From: Flavobacteriales bacterium
GTDB taxonomy: Bacteria; Bacteroidota; Bacteroidia; Flavobacteriales_D; Parvicellaceae
DNA length: 35,270 nucleotides
NCBI GenBank assembly: GCA_029244805.1
Contig: JAQWQH010000162.1
Coordinates: 1 to 35,270, forward strand
Direction of reading: 5' to 3'
A model generated the notes under the pieces. That model did not search any database. It had not been told where the DNA came from and saw nothing but the letters and a program-made list of their open reading frames with translations. The translations under genes and the position numbers were made by a program. Below are positions 10,433 to 19,866 of this stretch, piece by piece (position 1 is the first letter of the stretch; each line of letters opens with the position of its first letter).

Positions 10433-11089
10433 ATGAAGTTTTTTATCGATACAGCAAATCTAGAGCAAATAAAAGAAGCACAAGACTTAGGAATACTTGA
10501 TGGTGTAACTACCAATCCATCTTTGATGGCAAAGGAAGGTATATCTGGAGAGGAAAACATTATTCAACATTATATTGACATCTGCAATATTGTTGATGGA
10601 GACGTTAGTGCAGAAGTCATCTCGACAGATTTTGAAGGTATGGTTGCTGAAGGTGAAAAACTAGCTAATTTACACGATAATATCGTTGTAAAAGTACCTA
10701 TGATTCCTGAAGGAATTAAGGCCATTAAATATTTCTCAGACAAAGGAATAAGAACAAACTGCACATTAATATTCTCTGCTGGGCAAGCATTATTAGCTGC
10801 TAAAGCTGGAGCAACTTATGTGTCTCCTTTTATTGGTAGATTAGATGATATTTCTACAAGTGGCGTTGATTTGATTGCCCAGATTCGTCTGATATATGAT
10901 AACTATATGTACACGACAGAAATTTTAGCAGCATCCGTAAGACACCCAATGCATATTATTGAATGTGCTGAAATTGGTGCTGACATAATGACCGGTCCAT
11001 TAAGCGCAATTACTGCGTTGGCAAAACACCCATTAACTGATAGTGGGTTGGCAACTTTCTTAGCTGATTATAAAAAAGTAAACGCTTAA
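10433..11089 (+). CDS. fsa: Fructose-6-phosphate aldolase / short transaldolase family
   Basis: [64 protein letters not shown]; about 218 aa. Confidence 0.92.
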   Translation: MKFFIDTANLEQIKEAQDLGILDGVTTNPSLMAKEGISGEENIIQHYIDICNIVDGDVSAEVISTDFEGMVAEGEKLANLHDNIVVKVPMIPEGIKAIKYFSDKGIRTNCTLIFSAGQALLAAKAGATYVSPFIGRLDDISTSGVDLIAQIRLIYDNYMYTTEILAASVRHPMHIIECAEIGADIMTGPLSAITALAKHPLTDSGLATFLADYKKVNA

Positions 11090-11124
11090 GAAGCATTAGC
11101 TCGTAAGAGTTTCAAATACAAGCA

Positions 11125-11742
11125 ATGATTATAGAATTGTTTAATAACAATCCTGACCAACGCAAAGTTTCTAAAATAGTAGAAGTATTGGAAAAAGGAG
11201 GTATTGTTGTTTTCCCTACGGATACAGTTTACAGCTTCGGATGCAGTCTTAAGAATAAAAAAGGTCTTGAAAAACTGGCAAGACTGAAAGGTGAGAAGCT
11301 TTCGAAAGCAAATTTCTCCTTGATTTGCTATGACCTGAGCAATATTTCAGATTATACCAAACCAATGGAACGAAAAGTATTCAAAGCTATAAACAAGGCA
11401 TTACCTGGTCCTTACACCTTTATTTTAAATGCTAGTAATGAAGTTCCAAAATTATTTGGAAATAAAAAGAAAGAGATTGGAATTAGAATTCCTAATAACA
11501 ATATTACCAGACAAATTGTATTGAAACTAGGCAATCCTTTAGCTGTTGCCTCTGTGCATGATGAGGATGAAATTGTGGATTATACTACCGATCCTGCAGC
11601 AATATTTGAAAAACATGAAAATGATGTAGACATTGTTATTGCTGCTGGATATGGAAATAATGTTCCGTCTACAATATTGGATTGTACTTCCGGTGATATT
11701 GAAATTATTCGTGAAGGAGTTGGTGATATTGATTTTATATAA
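11125..11742 (+). CDS. tsaC: L-threonylcarbamoyladenylate synthase (Sua5/YciO/YrdC family)
   Basis: VVFPTDTVYSFGCSLKNKKGLEKLARLKGE, ALPGPYTFILNAS, PSTILDCTSGDIEIIREGVG. Confidence 0.88.
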   Translation: MIIELFNNNPDQRKVSKIVEVLEKGGIVVFPTDTVYSFGCSLKNKKGLEKLARLKGEKLSKANFSLICYDLSNISDYTKPMERKVFKAINKALPGPYTFILNASNEVPKLFGNKKKEIGIRIPNNNITRQIVLKLGNPLAVASVHDEDEIVDYTTDPAAIFEKHENDVDIVIAAGYGNNVPSTILDCTSGDIEIIREGVGDIDFI

Positions 11743-11753
11743 ATAGATACAAA

Positions 11754-12320
11754 GTGAGATCATCCATCCTAATAATTGACTGCGGTAGCAGCAAAGTTAT
11801 TGATATCGAGCAGCAGCTAGAAGCAATCAACATCACCTTTAAAACCAAAAAATGGAATAGTTTAATCTCCGGAGAATTTGATGATTTCGGTGGAATCATA
11901 ATTAGTGGAGCCCCTATTCTCTTGACTGAAACAAATCCAAAACCTTACATAAAGGCACTAAATTTCCTGAAAACCTATAAAAACCCGGTGCTAGGTATTT
12001 GCTTCGGACACCAACTTTTGGGCCTTCTCCATGGAGGTCAAATATCTCTTTGTAATGAAGATCGAAACTGGCAAGAAATAATAATAGAGGAATCTTCTAC
12101 ACTTTTCAACTATATAAGAAAGCCCTATAGAATGGTTGAAGATCATACTGAAGAAGTAACCCTCCCCAAAGACTTCAAACTTTTAGCAACGTCCAAAGTT
12201 TGTAAGAATGAAGCTATGCAACATAAGATAAAGCCACTGTTTGGTGTTCAGTTTCACCCAGAGATAAGTGAAAGAGCCGGATTGCAATTGTTGAAAAACT
12301 TCTGTAAAACTTGTTTCTAA
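11754..12320 (+). CDS. Stand-alone class I glutamine amidotransferase (GuaA/TrpG-type GATase1)
   Basis: GTG start; LGICFGHQLLG nucleophile elbow and VQFHPEISE His/Glu; no fused synthetase domain. Confidence 0.88.
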   Translation: MRSSILIIDCGSSKVIDIEQQLEAINITFKTKKWNSLISGEFDDFGGIIISGAPILLTETNPKPYIKALNFLKTYKNPVLGICFGHQLLGLLHGGQISLCNEDRNWQEIIIEESSTLFNYIRKPYRMVEDHTEEVTLPKDFKLLATSKVCKNEAMQHKIKPLFGVQFHPEISERAGLQLLKNFCKTCF

Positions 12321-12373
12321 CTACTCAATATACCTTCTTTATTTATAGCATCTTAGCGCCAAGCTTAAAGTAA

Positions 12374-13957
12374 ATGGTTCTAAATTACATATGGATTGCG
12401 TTTTTCTTGGTTGCTTTTATAGTGGCAATCGTTAAAACTTTTATGGGAGACATGAATGTATTTGCAGCCATGGTGCAGAGTACATTTGACATGGCTGAAG
12501 TTTCATTTGAAATCTCGATTGGACTAACAGGTGTTTTATGTCTTTGGTTAGGAATTATGAAGATTGGAGAAAACGGTGGTTCTGTGCAGGCCTTATCAAG
12601 GCTTGTGGGTCCTTTTTTCAGTAAACTATTCCCTGATGTTCCAGCAGACCATCCAGCAAGAGGATCCATGCTTATGAACTTTTCTGCGAATATGCTAGGA
12701 TTAGATAATGCGGCTACACCAATGGGCCTGAAAGCAATGAATGAATTGCAAGAGTTAAACCCAGATAAAAATACAGCTTCAAATGCGCAAATAATGTTTT
12801 TGGTTTTGAATACCTCAGGCCTTACGCTAATTCCTATAACAGTAATGAATTATAGGAGTCAATATGGAGCTGAGGATCCTTCTGATGTTTTTTTACCAAT
12901 ATTAATTGCGACTTTTTTCGCCTCTCTCGTTGGACTAATAACAGTTGCTATTTACCAAAAAATAAATTTATTTAATAAAGTAATTCTTGCTTATCTAGGA
13001 GGATTAACAGCATTTATTATTGGTGCTATATTTTATTTCAAATCACTATCTCCACAAGACTTACAAGCCCAATCAAGCCTAATAAGTAGTGTTGTTTTAT
13101 ATGGAATTATATGTCTCTTTATTATAATGGCACTGAGAAAAAAAGTGAATGTTTACGACTCTTTTATTGAAGGTGCGAAAGACGGTTTTGGTGTTGCAAT
13201 AAAAATAATCCCATACCTAGTTGCTATTATAGTATCCATTGGTGTTTTTAGAGCTTCTGGTTCAATGGACATACTCATTTCAGGTATTGGATGGTTTTTC
13301 TCTTTCATATTTAGCGACATTGCTTTTGTAGATGGTTTACCCACAGCTTTAATGAAACCGTTAAGTGGATCAGGTGCAAGAGGACTTATGTTGGAATCAT
13401 TTAGCCACCACGGAGTAGACAGTTTTGTAGGTAAACTTACTTCAACACTCCAAGGAGCAACAGATACCACTTTTTATATAATCGCTGTCTATTTTGGATC
13501 AGTAGGAATTCGTAATACCAGATATGCTATCAAAGCCGGACTTTTGGCAGATTTTGCAGGAATTGTAGCAGGAATTATTGTGGCATATATGTTTTTTGGG
13601 AGTACAATAGCCGGATTAACAAATAAACAAACCTTGGAAGAATTTACCAGTTATATGTCTAATGGAGACATCGAGCACGCAAGTGAATACCTAGATGATA
13701 ACATCATTATATTCAATAATTCGTTTGATACAATTTGTAATGACAAAAATGGGGCATTGGCTGATTTTTTCATACCTACTTCAACAACAGCTACTTTAAT
13801 AAAAGAACTTGATGAAGATGATAAACCTTTATTAATTAAGACGAATAAGGAAATCGGCTCTGAAATTGAATATAGAAATTATAAGGCAAAGGTTAAAAAT
13901 GGAAAAATAACCTCCATTGAGGTTCTTACATTTTTTGAGAATCATTCAACTTATTAA
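12374..13957 (+). CDS. Nucleoside-recognition (gate) domain membrane protein, SpmA/SpmB-like fusion, with C-terminal soluble extension
   Basis: SpmA-like N-half (ALSRLVGPFFSKLFPDVPADHPARGSMLMNFSANMLGLDNAATPMGLKAM) then SpmB-like half (DSFIEGAKDGFGVAIKIIPYLVAIIVSIGVFRASG...LPTALMKPLSGSGARGL); extra soluble ~100 aa C-terminus. Confidence 0.88.
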   Translation: MVLNYIWIAFFLVAFIVAIVKTFMGDMNVFAAMVQSTFDMAEVSFEISIGLTGVLCLWLGIMKIGENGGSVQALSRLVGPFFSKLFPDVPADHPARGSMLMNFSANMLGLDNAATPMGLKAMNELQELNPDKNTASNAQIMFLVLNTSGLTLIPITVMNYRSQYGAEDPSDVFLPILIATFFASLVGLITVAIYQKINLFNKVILAYLGGLTAFIIGAIFYFKSLSPQDLQAQSSLISSVVLYGIICLFIIMALRKKVNVYDSFIEGAKDGFGVAIKIIPYLVAIIVSIGVFRASGSMDILISGIGWFFSFIFSDIAFVDGLPTALMKPLSGSGARGLMLESFSHHGVDSFVGKLTSTLQGATDTTFYIIAVYFGSVGIRNTRYAIKAGLLADFAGIVAGIIVAYMFFGSTIAGLTNKQTLEEFTSYMSNGDIEHASEYLDDNIIIFNNSFDTICNDKNGALADFFIPTSTTATLIKELDEDDKPLLIKTNKEIGSEIEYRNYKAKVKNGKITSIEVLTFFENHSTY

Positions 13958-14516
13958 AAACCTCTTTCACCTGAGAAATTAGCATTTGTATTCCATCATT
14001 ATCAATAATGAAATCAGCATATTGTAGCCTTTCAGAATCTGTCATTTGATTATTTATTCTATCCCTGACTTCACTCGCCTTCACTCCATCTCGTTCCATT
14101 ACACGTTCCATTCGGACATTTTCTGAGGCCGTGACTACGATTATTTTATCCAATCCTTTGTAAGCTCCAGATTCAATTAATATTGCCGCTTCTTTTAAAA
14201 CGAAAGGAGCTGATTGATTCTTACACCATAATGCAAAATCATTTCCTACCACAGGGTGAACTATGCTATTCAACTTTTGTAGTTTTGACTTATCCGAAAA
14301 AACTTGTTCAGATAGATATAATCTATTCAAGCCTTCACTTCTATAAGATTCTTCTCCGAAGTATTGGATAATAGCAACTCTTAATGAAGAGTCATTCTCC
14401 ATTAGGTATTTTGCCCTTTTATCAGAATTGTAAACAGGGATCCCTAAAGAATGAAACACTTCCGATACGGTAGTTTTTCCGCTACCAATCCCCCCCGTAA
14501 GACCTACCTTTAGCAT
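13926..14516 (-). CDS. coaE: Dephospho-CoA kinase
   Basis: MLKVGLTGGIGSGKTTVSEVFHSLGIPVYNSDKRAKYLM; IVHPVV; start chosen at the internal ATG (14514-14516). Confidence 0.94.
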   Translation of the reverse strand: MLKVGLTGGIGSGKTTVSEVFHSLGIPVYNSDKRAKYLMENDSSLRVAIIQYFGEESYRSEGLNRLYLSEQVFSDKSKLQKLNSIVHPVVGNDFALWCKNQSAPFVLKEAAILIESGAYKGLDKIIVVTASENVRMERVMERDGVKASEVRDRINNQMTDSERLQYADFIIDNDGIQMLISQVKEVFNKLNDSQKM

Positions 14517-14545
14517 AACTAATGTCAACTAAAAAATGAAGAGAT

Positions 14546-14875
14546 TTAAGTTGCTTGCTTAACAGATTCTTCCGTCATTTGCATAGAAGCATCCATTGAA
14601 ACAGCACTTTTCTCCATCTCAATCTTCATACCTCCTTCAACAACAATTACTACTGTCGTATCTTTTAAACTATCTACTTTTCCGTGAATCCCTCCAATTG
14701 TTACTATTTTATCCCCTTTTTGGATGTTTTCTCTGTAAGCCTGAGCTTCTTTCCTTTTTTTATTTTGCGGCCTAAGCATAAACCAATACATAACGAAAAT
14801 AACTGCACCCATCATTAGGTAAAAACTCATAGGGTTAGCTTGCCCCGCAGAATCAAGAATTGTAATATTATTCAT
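14546..14875 (-). CDS. yajC: Preprotein translocase subunit YajC
   Basis: Single TM then MLRPQNKKRKEAQAYRENIQKGDKIVTIGGIHGKV. Confidence 0.94.
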   Translation of the reverse strand: MNNITILDSAGQANPMSFYLMMGAVIFVMYWFMLRPQNKKRKEAQAYRENIQKGDKIVTIGGIHGKVDSLKDTTVVIVVEGGMKIEMEKSAVSMDASMQMTEESVKQAT

Positions 14876-14891
14876 TTTTTTTATTTTTAAT

Positions 14892-15311
14892 TTATTCGGG
14901 GCCTATTGCCTTTCCTATTAAGTAAACTTTTGTAATTGAGGGTCTTGTATTCGCTATTATCGAAACGTATTTTTTCTGACTTCCTGGATATTTAGCAGTA
15001 AAAACGACTGGAATTGCTGCCGACTCTCCTGGCAATATAGCCTCTTTTGGCCAATCCTTAAGTACAGTGCAACCACACGCAGCTTTAACGGACTGAATAA
15101 TTAATGGAGACTCGCCTGTATTTTTGAATTTGAATGAAAATTCGACAGAACTTCCCAATGATATTTCTCCAAAATCATACTCCGGATCTTCAAATTCAAT
15201 AGTAGTAGGATTCTCTAACATAGCAGATGTTATTTCCCTATCTTTATTCTTATCGGTAATCTGACAACCTGCAATACTTAGTGATATAAAAATTATTATG
15301 AATCCTCTCAT
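14892..15311 (-). CDS. DUF1573-family lipoprotein
   Basis: Signal/lipobox ISLSIAGC; EDPEYDFGEISLGSSVEFSFKFKNTGESPLIIQSVKAACGCTVLKDWPKEAILPGESA. Confidence 0.88.
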   Translation of the reverse strand: MRGFIIIFISLSIAGCQITDKNKDREITSAMLENPTTIEFEDPEYDFGEISLGSSVEFSFKFKNTGESPLIIQSVKAACGCTVLKDWPKEAILPGESAAIPVVFTAKYPGSQKKYVSIIANTRPSITKVYLIGKAIGPE

Positions 15312-15319
15312 TTTTGTTA

Positions 15320-16267
15320 TTATTCCATTAAACCTCTTCCAACCTTCTTAATTGCCCCATCGTTTTTTAGCTCAATAAACACTTTATCCAGCACTCCATT
15401 AATAAAGCCATTACTTTTCGGCGTACTGTAAAATTTAGAAATTTCTATGTATTCGTTTAATGTCACTTTTAGAGGAATAGAAGAAAACTCTTTTGCTTCT
15501 GTAATGGCTAAATTCATTAATAAAATATCCATTTTAGCCAAACGATCTGAATCCCAATTTTTTGTGTAGGAATTAATCATTTTCAAATTTTCACTCTCTA
15601 ATTTTATTGATTTATGAAACAACTGAATGATGTAGTCTTTTTCATCATCTTTATACAAATCTGATATTGAGTGAAACTCGTCCGTATCTTCCTCAAATGA
15701 CTTTAGTGTTTTGAGCACCATTGAACAAATATGATCCATATCATCTTGCCAGTAAATACTTCTATCTTCAAAGAAATTATGCAGCAATTCGAAGTTGCAA
15801 ATTTCTTTTTTAAATAACTGAACAATGAAATTTTTATCCGATTTATAATCAGAAGACTCTTTCTGCATATAATCTAGAAATATATCCGTCTCACTTAAAT
15901 AAATGAACATTTTCTTAAGCATATCCTGCTCTATATCTCCTATCCAATTGGCGGATGCTTTCTCAGATGCTTTTTTCAAAGAACTATTTACACTAAGTTG
16001 TGCTATTAACTTATTGTCAACAAATCGCATGTTTGGATTTAAATTTTCTTTTGTTGGGATTCTTTTTCTTTTGGCCTCTTCTATTCGAAGATTGGCAAAA
16101 TTTGAAAGATCATCGAATATTAATAAAAAGTAGATATACATATCATACATCTTACTAACACTGTGCAATAATTCTTTTTCCCCAGCAACTGAATTTTCAT
16201 TTTTCGATAATGAAAATGCATACAACGCTTGTAGTACTTTAATTCTTAAATGTCTTCTGTTTAACAT
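15320..16267 (-). CDS. nusB: Transcription antitermination factor NusB, long Bacteroidota form
   Basis: MLNRRHLRIKVLQALYAF start; C-terminal RLAKMDILLMNLAITEAKEFSSIPLKVTLNEYIEISKFYSTPKSNGFINGVLDK. Confidence 0.92.
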   Translation of the reverse strand: MLNRRHLRIKVLQALYAFSLSKNENSVAGEKELLHSVSKMYDMYIYFLLIFDDLSNFANLRIEEAKRKRIPTKENLNPNMRFVDNKLIAQLSVNSSLKKASEKASANWIGDIEQDMLKKMFIYLSETDIFLDYMQKESSDYKSDKNFIVQLFKKEICNFELLHNFFEDRSIYWQDDMDHICSMVLKTLKSFEEDTDEFHSISDLYKDDEKDYIIQLFHKSIKLESENLKMINSYTKNWDSDRLAKMDILLMNLAITEAKEFSSIPLKVTLNEYIEISKFYSTPKSNGFINGVLDKVFIELKNDGAIKKVGRGLME

Positions 16268-17355
16268 TATTTCTTATCCTTTTTCAAGCTTGCTATTCTC
16301 TCTTCCGCCATTTTATTAGCCGCCAAATATGATGGTATTCCTTCTTCCCTTGACTTTGTAATAATCGCCAACGTTGTATTGTAAATATTTTCAGCCATTG
16401 ACATTACTTTGTCATTATCTATATTATACACTTCACCTGCGCAATTCATTACCCCACCGGCATTAATTAAATAATCAGGCGCGTAAATTATTCCCTTTTC
16501 AATAACCATCTCTCCATGAACGAGTTCATTTGCCAATTGATTATTGGCAGCTCCAGCTATAATTGAACATTTCAACCTTCGCAAAGTATCATCATTTACA
16601 GTTGCGCCTAAAGCACAAGGAGCATAAATATCCATGTCTATGTCATAAATAGCATCCAACCCAACTACACTAGCGCCATATTCTTTTGATACTCTATTTA
16701 ATGTTTCATCATGAATATCTGATATAAATATCTCAGCACCTTCTTTCTGTAAATATCCTACTAAATATTCTCCTACATGACCTACTCCCTGAACAGCAAC
16801 TTTCCTTCCTGCTAAAGAGTCAGATCCAAATTGAACTTTAGCACTAGCTTTCATACCCATGTATACTCCATATGCAGTAACTGGAGATGGATCCCCACTC
16901 TTTCCTGGCAAACCAGCAACATGCTTTGTTTCCATCGAGACCCAAGACATATCTTGCGGAGAAATACCAACATCTTCTGCAGTAATATATTTTCCACCAA
17001 GTGAATCAACAAATTGACCAAATCTTCTCATTAAAGCCTCGGATTTGTCTTTTCGCGAATCACCAATTATTACTGCTTTTCCACCTCCTAAATCAAGACC
17101 AGATATTGCATTTTTATAAGTCATACCCCTAGAGAGTCGAAGAACATCTTCAATAGCTTCATCATCAGAAGCGTAATTCCACATTCTTGTACCTCCTAGA
17201 GAGGGACCACATACAGTATTATGAACAGCAATTATTGCTTTTAATCCAACTTCCTTGTCCTGACAAAATAATACTTGTTCATGCCCCATGCTGCCCATTT
17301 GTGACAATACACCGGAACTCGCTGGCATCACACCTGAAATATCTTTCACTTCCAT
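16267..17355 (-). CDS. Leu/Glu/Phe/Val dehydrogenase family (leucine dehydrogenase-like)
   Basis: GPSLGGTRMWNYASDDEAIEDVLRLSRGMTYKNAISGLDLGGGKAVIIGD; VAVQGVGHVGEYLVGYL; APCALGATVNDDTL. Confidence 0.9.
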   Translation of the reverse strand: MEVKDISGVMPASSGVLSQMGSMGHEQVLFCQDKEVGLKAIIAVHNTVCGPSLGGTRMWNYASDDEAIEDVLRLSRGMTYKNAISGLDLGGGKAVIIGDSRKDKSEALMRRFGQFVDSLGGKYITAEDVGISPQDMSWVSMETKHVAGLPGKSGDPSPVTAYGVYMGMKASAKVQFGSDSLAGRKVAVQGVGHVGEYLVGYLQKEGAEIFISDIHDETLNRVSKEYGASVVGLDAIYDIDMDIYAPCALGATVNDDTLRRLKCSIIAGAANNQLANELVHGEMVIEKGIIYAPDYLINAGGVMNCAGEVYNIDNDKVMSMAENIYNTTLAIITKSREEGIPSYLAANKMAEERIASLKKDKK

Positions 17356-17529
17356 TTTGCTTATATTACGCTATGAATAATTACTTTTGTTCCTCAAAAT
17401 TTAGGAAAGACAAAAATAGCATAAACAAGTGAAAGAAACCATTTGTTTTATTAAAATATTAAGTTACTATTTTTTCATTTTTTGTCTACAAAAAAAAGGG
17501 ATTTAACCATTGAATTAGAGTTGAGTTAA

Positions 17530-19296
17530 ATGAGAGAATTATCTTACTTAAATAAGTATCTGGTCAAATATAAAGGACGACTGCTTTTGGGCACTCTTTT
17601 TATTATTGTCTCTAACATTTTTAAGGTGCTGATGCCTGAAATATTAAAAAACGCTACTAATTCAATTAAATATGTTTTAGACAACATTGAACAACATACT
17701 TCTGAAGACATTGCATCAATAGCAATTAGCCTAGGACTCCTATTCATGCTATACGCTCTATTAAATGGAATATTTCTATTCTTAACTAGACAGACGATAA
17801 TTATCATGTCACGATTAATTGAATATGATTTAAAAAATGAAATCTACGATAAATACCAACAACTCAGCATGTCTTTTTACAAGCGAAATAACACTGGCGA
17901 TCTGATGAACAGAATAAGCGAAGATGTTAGTAAAGTTAGAATGTACCTTGGGCAAGCTATTATGTATACAATTAATGTTGCTGTATTAATTGTTATGGTT
18001 ATTTCATTCATGATAAAAATCAGTCCTTTATTAACTCTATATGTTTTGATTCCTTTACCAATTATGTCTATTCTGGTTTACAAGGTAAGTTACAGAATCA
18101 ATAAAAAAAGTGAAATAACACAAGTTCAGCAGTCAAAATTATCCACTTTCGTTCAAGAAACTTTCTCAGGAATTAGGGTTCTTAAGGCCTATAACAGGGA
18201 AAGTTTTTTCAAAAATGAATTTGACCAAGAGAGTGAAAATTATAAAACGGCTTCTTTAAACCTAGCTAAAACCAACGCCTTTTTTATCCCTGTAATAGTT
18301 TCTCTGATCGGATTAAGTACAGTGATTATTGTTTATTTTGGAGGCTTAAAGTCTATAAATAATGAATTGAGCATCGGTGAAATTTTACAATTTATTTTCT
18401 ACATTAACATGCTTACTTGGCCAATTGCATCAATAGGATGGGTAACATCTTTGATACAGCGCGCTGCTGCTTCGCAAAAAAGAGTGAATGAATTTCTTCA
18501 AGAAAATCCGGAAATTACCGATGGAAAGAATTCTGTTAAATTCAAAAATGGAAAAATTGTTTTCAATAATGTTAGTTTCGCATATTCCAACACCAATAAA
18601 GAAGTATTAAAAAATATATCGTTTGAAATAGAAAAAGGTAAGACCCTTGCTATTACGGGAAAAACAGGCTCAGGAAAATCTACCTTGGCTAACCTTATTT
18701 GTCGCTTATTTGACGCTAATACTGGAGAAGTGTCTATTAATGGAATGAACGTCAAACAAATTCAAAAAAAATCGCTTCGAACCAACATAGGTTACGTTCC
18801 GCAGGAAGTTTTTCTTTTTTCTGATACAATAGCTAGCAATATAGCTTTTGGAAATAAATCAGGGAAATCGAACAATAAAGAAGTCCAAGATGCCGCCAAA
18901 CAAGCTGCAGTCCATGATAACATTGTTCAATTCAAGAACGGTTTTGACACAGTTATTGGTGAACGTGGAATTACATTGTCAGGCGGCCAAAAGCAACGTA
19001 TTTCGATTGCACGAGCAATAATCAACAATCCTGAAATTTTAATTTTTGATGACTGTTTATCAGCAGTAGATACAAAGACGGAAGAAGCGATACTCTCAAA
19101 TTTGAAAGGTCTAATGAATAAGAAAACCTCCATAATTATAAGTCATCGAATTTCTTCTATTAAAAATGCTGATTACATAATTGTGTTAGACAAAGGATTG
19201 ATTTCTGAAAAAGGCACACATTCTGAACTCATTAACAACAAAGGGTATTATTCAACGACGTTTGAAAAACAACTCCTTGAAGAGAAAATGAATTAA
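17530..19296 (+). CDS. ABC exporter, fused permease/ATPase (MsbA-like)
   Basis: N-terminal ABC TM domain; Walker A ITGKTGSGKSTLANL, signature LSGGQKQRISIARAI, Walker B ILIFDDCLSAVD. Confidence 0.93.
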   Translation: MRELSYLNKYLVKYKGRLLLGTLFIIVSNIFKVLMPEILKNATNSIKYVLDNIEQHTSEDIASIAISLGLLFMLYALLNGIFLFLTRQTIIIMSRLIEYDLKNEIYDKYQQLSMSFYKRNNTGDLMNRISEDVSKVRMYLGQAIMYTINVAVLIVMVISFMIKISPLLTLYVLIPLPIMSILVYKVSYRINKKSEITQVQQSKLSTFVQETFSGIRVLKAYNRESFFKNEFDQESENYKTASLNLAKTNAFFIPVIVSLIGLSTVIIVYFGGLKSINNELSIGEILQFIFYINMLTWPIASIGWVTSLIQRAAASQKRVNEFLQENPEITDGKNSVKFKNGKIVFNNVSFAYSNTNKEVLKNISFEIEKGKTLAITGKTGSGKSTLANLICRLFDANTGEVSINGMNVKQIQKKSLRTNIGYVPQEVFLFSDTIASNIAFGNKSGKSNNKEVQDAAKQAAVHDNIVQFKNGFDTVIGERGITLSGGQKQRISIARAIINNPEILIFDDCLSAVDTKTEEAILSNLKGLMNKKTSIIISHRISSIKNADYIIVLDKGLISEKGTHSELINNKGYYSTTFEKQLLEEKMN

Positions 19297-19369
19297 GATA
19301 TTGCTTCGACAAATGTCCCTTATTCAACGCTAAAACACTATATAATCACGCATTAATATTGGTTTATTT

Positions 19370-19399
19370 TTTGATGCTAAACAAATAAGTTTAATTTTG
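19370..19399 (+). promoter_or_regulatory. Predicted promoter of the PUR/DUF3276 gene (TTTG-N18-TAATTTTG)
   Basis: TTTG at 19370-19373, 18-bp spacer, TAATTTTG at 19392-19399; ATG at 19428. Confidence 0.55.
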
Positions 19400-19427
19400 T
19401 TAGTATGAACTCACTTAGCATTCAATA

Positions 19428-19803
19428 ATGGAAGAAGGAAATGAACAAGAAAATTACAGGGATGAAATATTTTCAAAATCTGTAAGGGCAGGGAAAAGAA
19501 CTTATTTTTTTTGATGTAAAATCTACAAAGGGAAAAGACCTTTATTTGACCATTACAGAAAGTAAAAAAAGGTTTAATGATGATGGTAAATTCTTTTTTG
19601 AAAAACATAAGCTGTTTTTGTACAAAGAAGATTTTGACAAGTTCGAAGAAGGTTTTAGAGAAGCACTGGAAGCTATTTCAAAGCTTAAAGAATCTGGAGA
19701 ATATCCTGATTTGAAAAGTGATAGCTTTAATGAGAAAAATGAAGAAATAAAGACTGAAAAAGGTGGTGAAGGATATACTGATGTTAATTTTGACGATTTA
19801 TAA
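19428..19803 (+). CDS. PUR family DNA/RNA-binding protein (DUF3276-like), reading frame disrupted by one extra T in a T8 run (19505-19512)
   Basis: Frame 0 from ATG 19428: MEEGNEQENYRDEIFSKSVRAGKRTYFF-TGA(19512-19514). Shifting +1 at the T run gives DVKSTKGKDLYLTITESKKRFNDDGKFFFEKHKLFLYKEDFDKFEEGF... to TAA 19803, a continuous family-typical protein. The track reports only 19546..19803. Confidence 0.82.
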
Positions 19804-19819
19804 TTAATCCAAATCAGAT

Positions 19820-19856
19820 AAAAAAAAATGGAGGGTAATGCCCTCCATTTTTTTTT
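19820..19856. terminator. Bidirectional rho-independent terminator
   Basis: Perfect 16-bp stem AAAAAAAAATGGAGGG / CCCTCCATTTTTTTTT with 5-nt loop TAATG, giving a U-tract on both strands, between convergent genes. Confidence 0.92.
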
Positions 19857-19866
19857 ATATGATTGT

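Noticed and set aside
13153-13470. 105-aa minus-strand ORF inside the SpmAB-like gene
   Set aside because: Longest of the shadow ORFs but fully antisense to conserved coding sequence.
17187-17432. 81-aa plus-strand ORF at the 5' end of the dehydrogenase gene
   Set aside because: Antisense to a clear coding region; no support as a protein.
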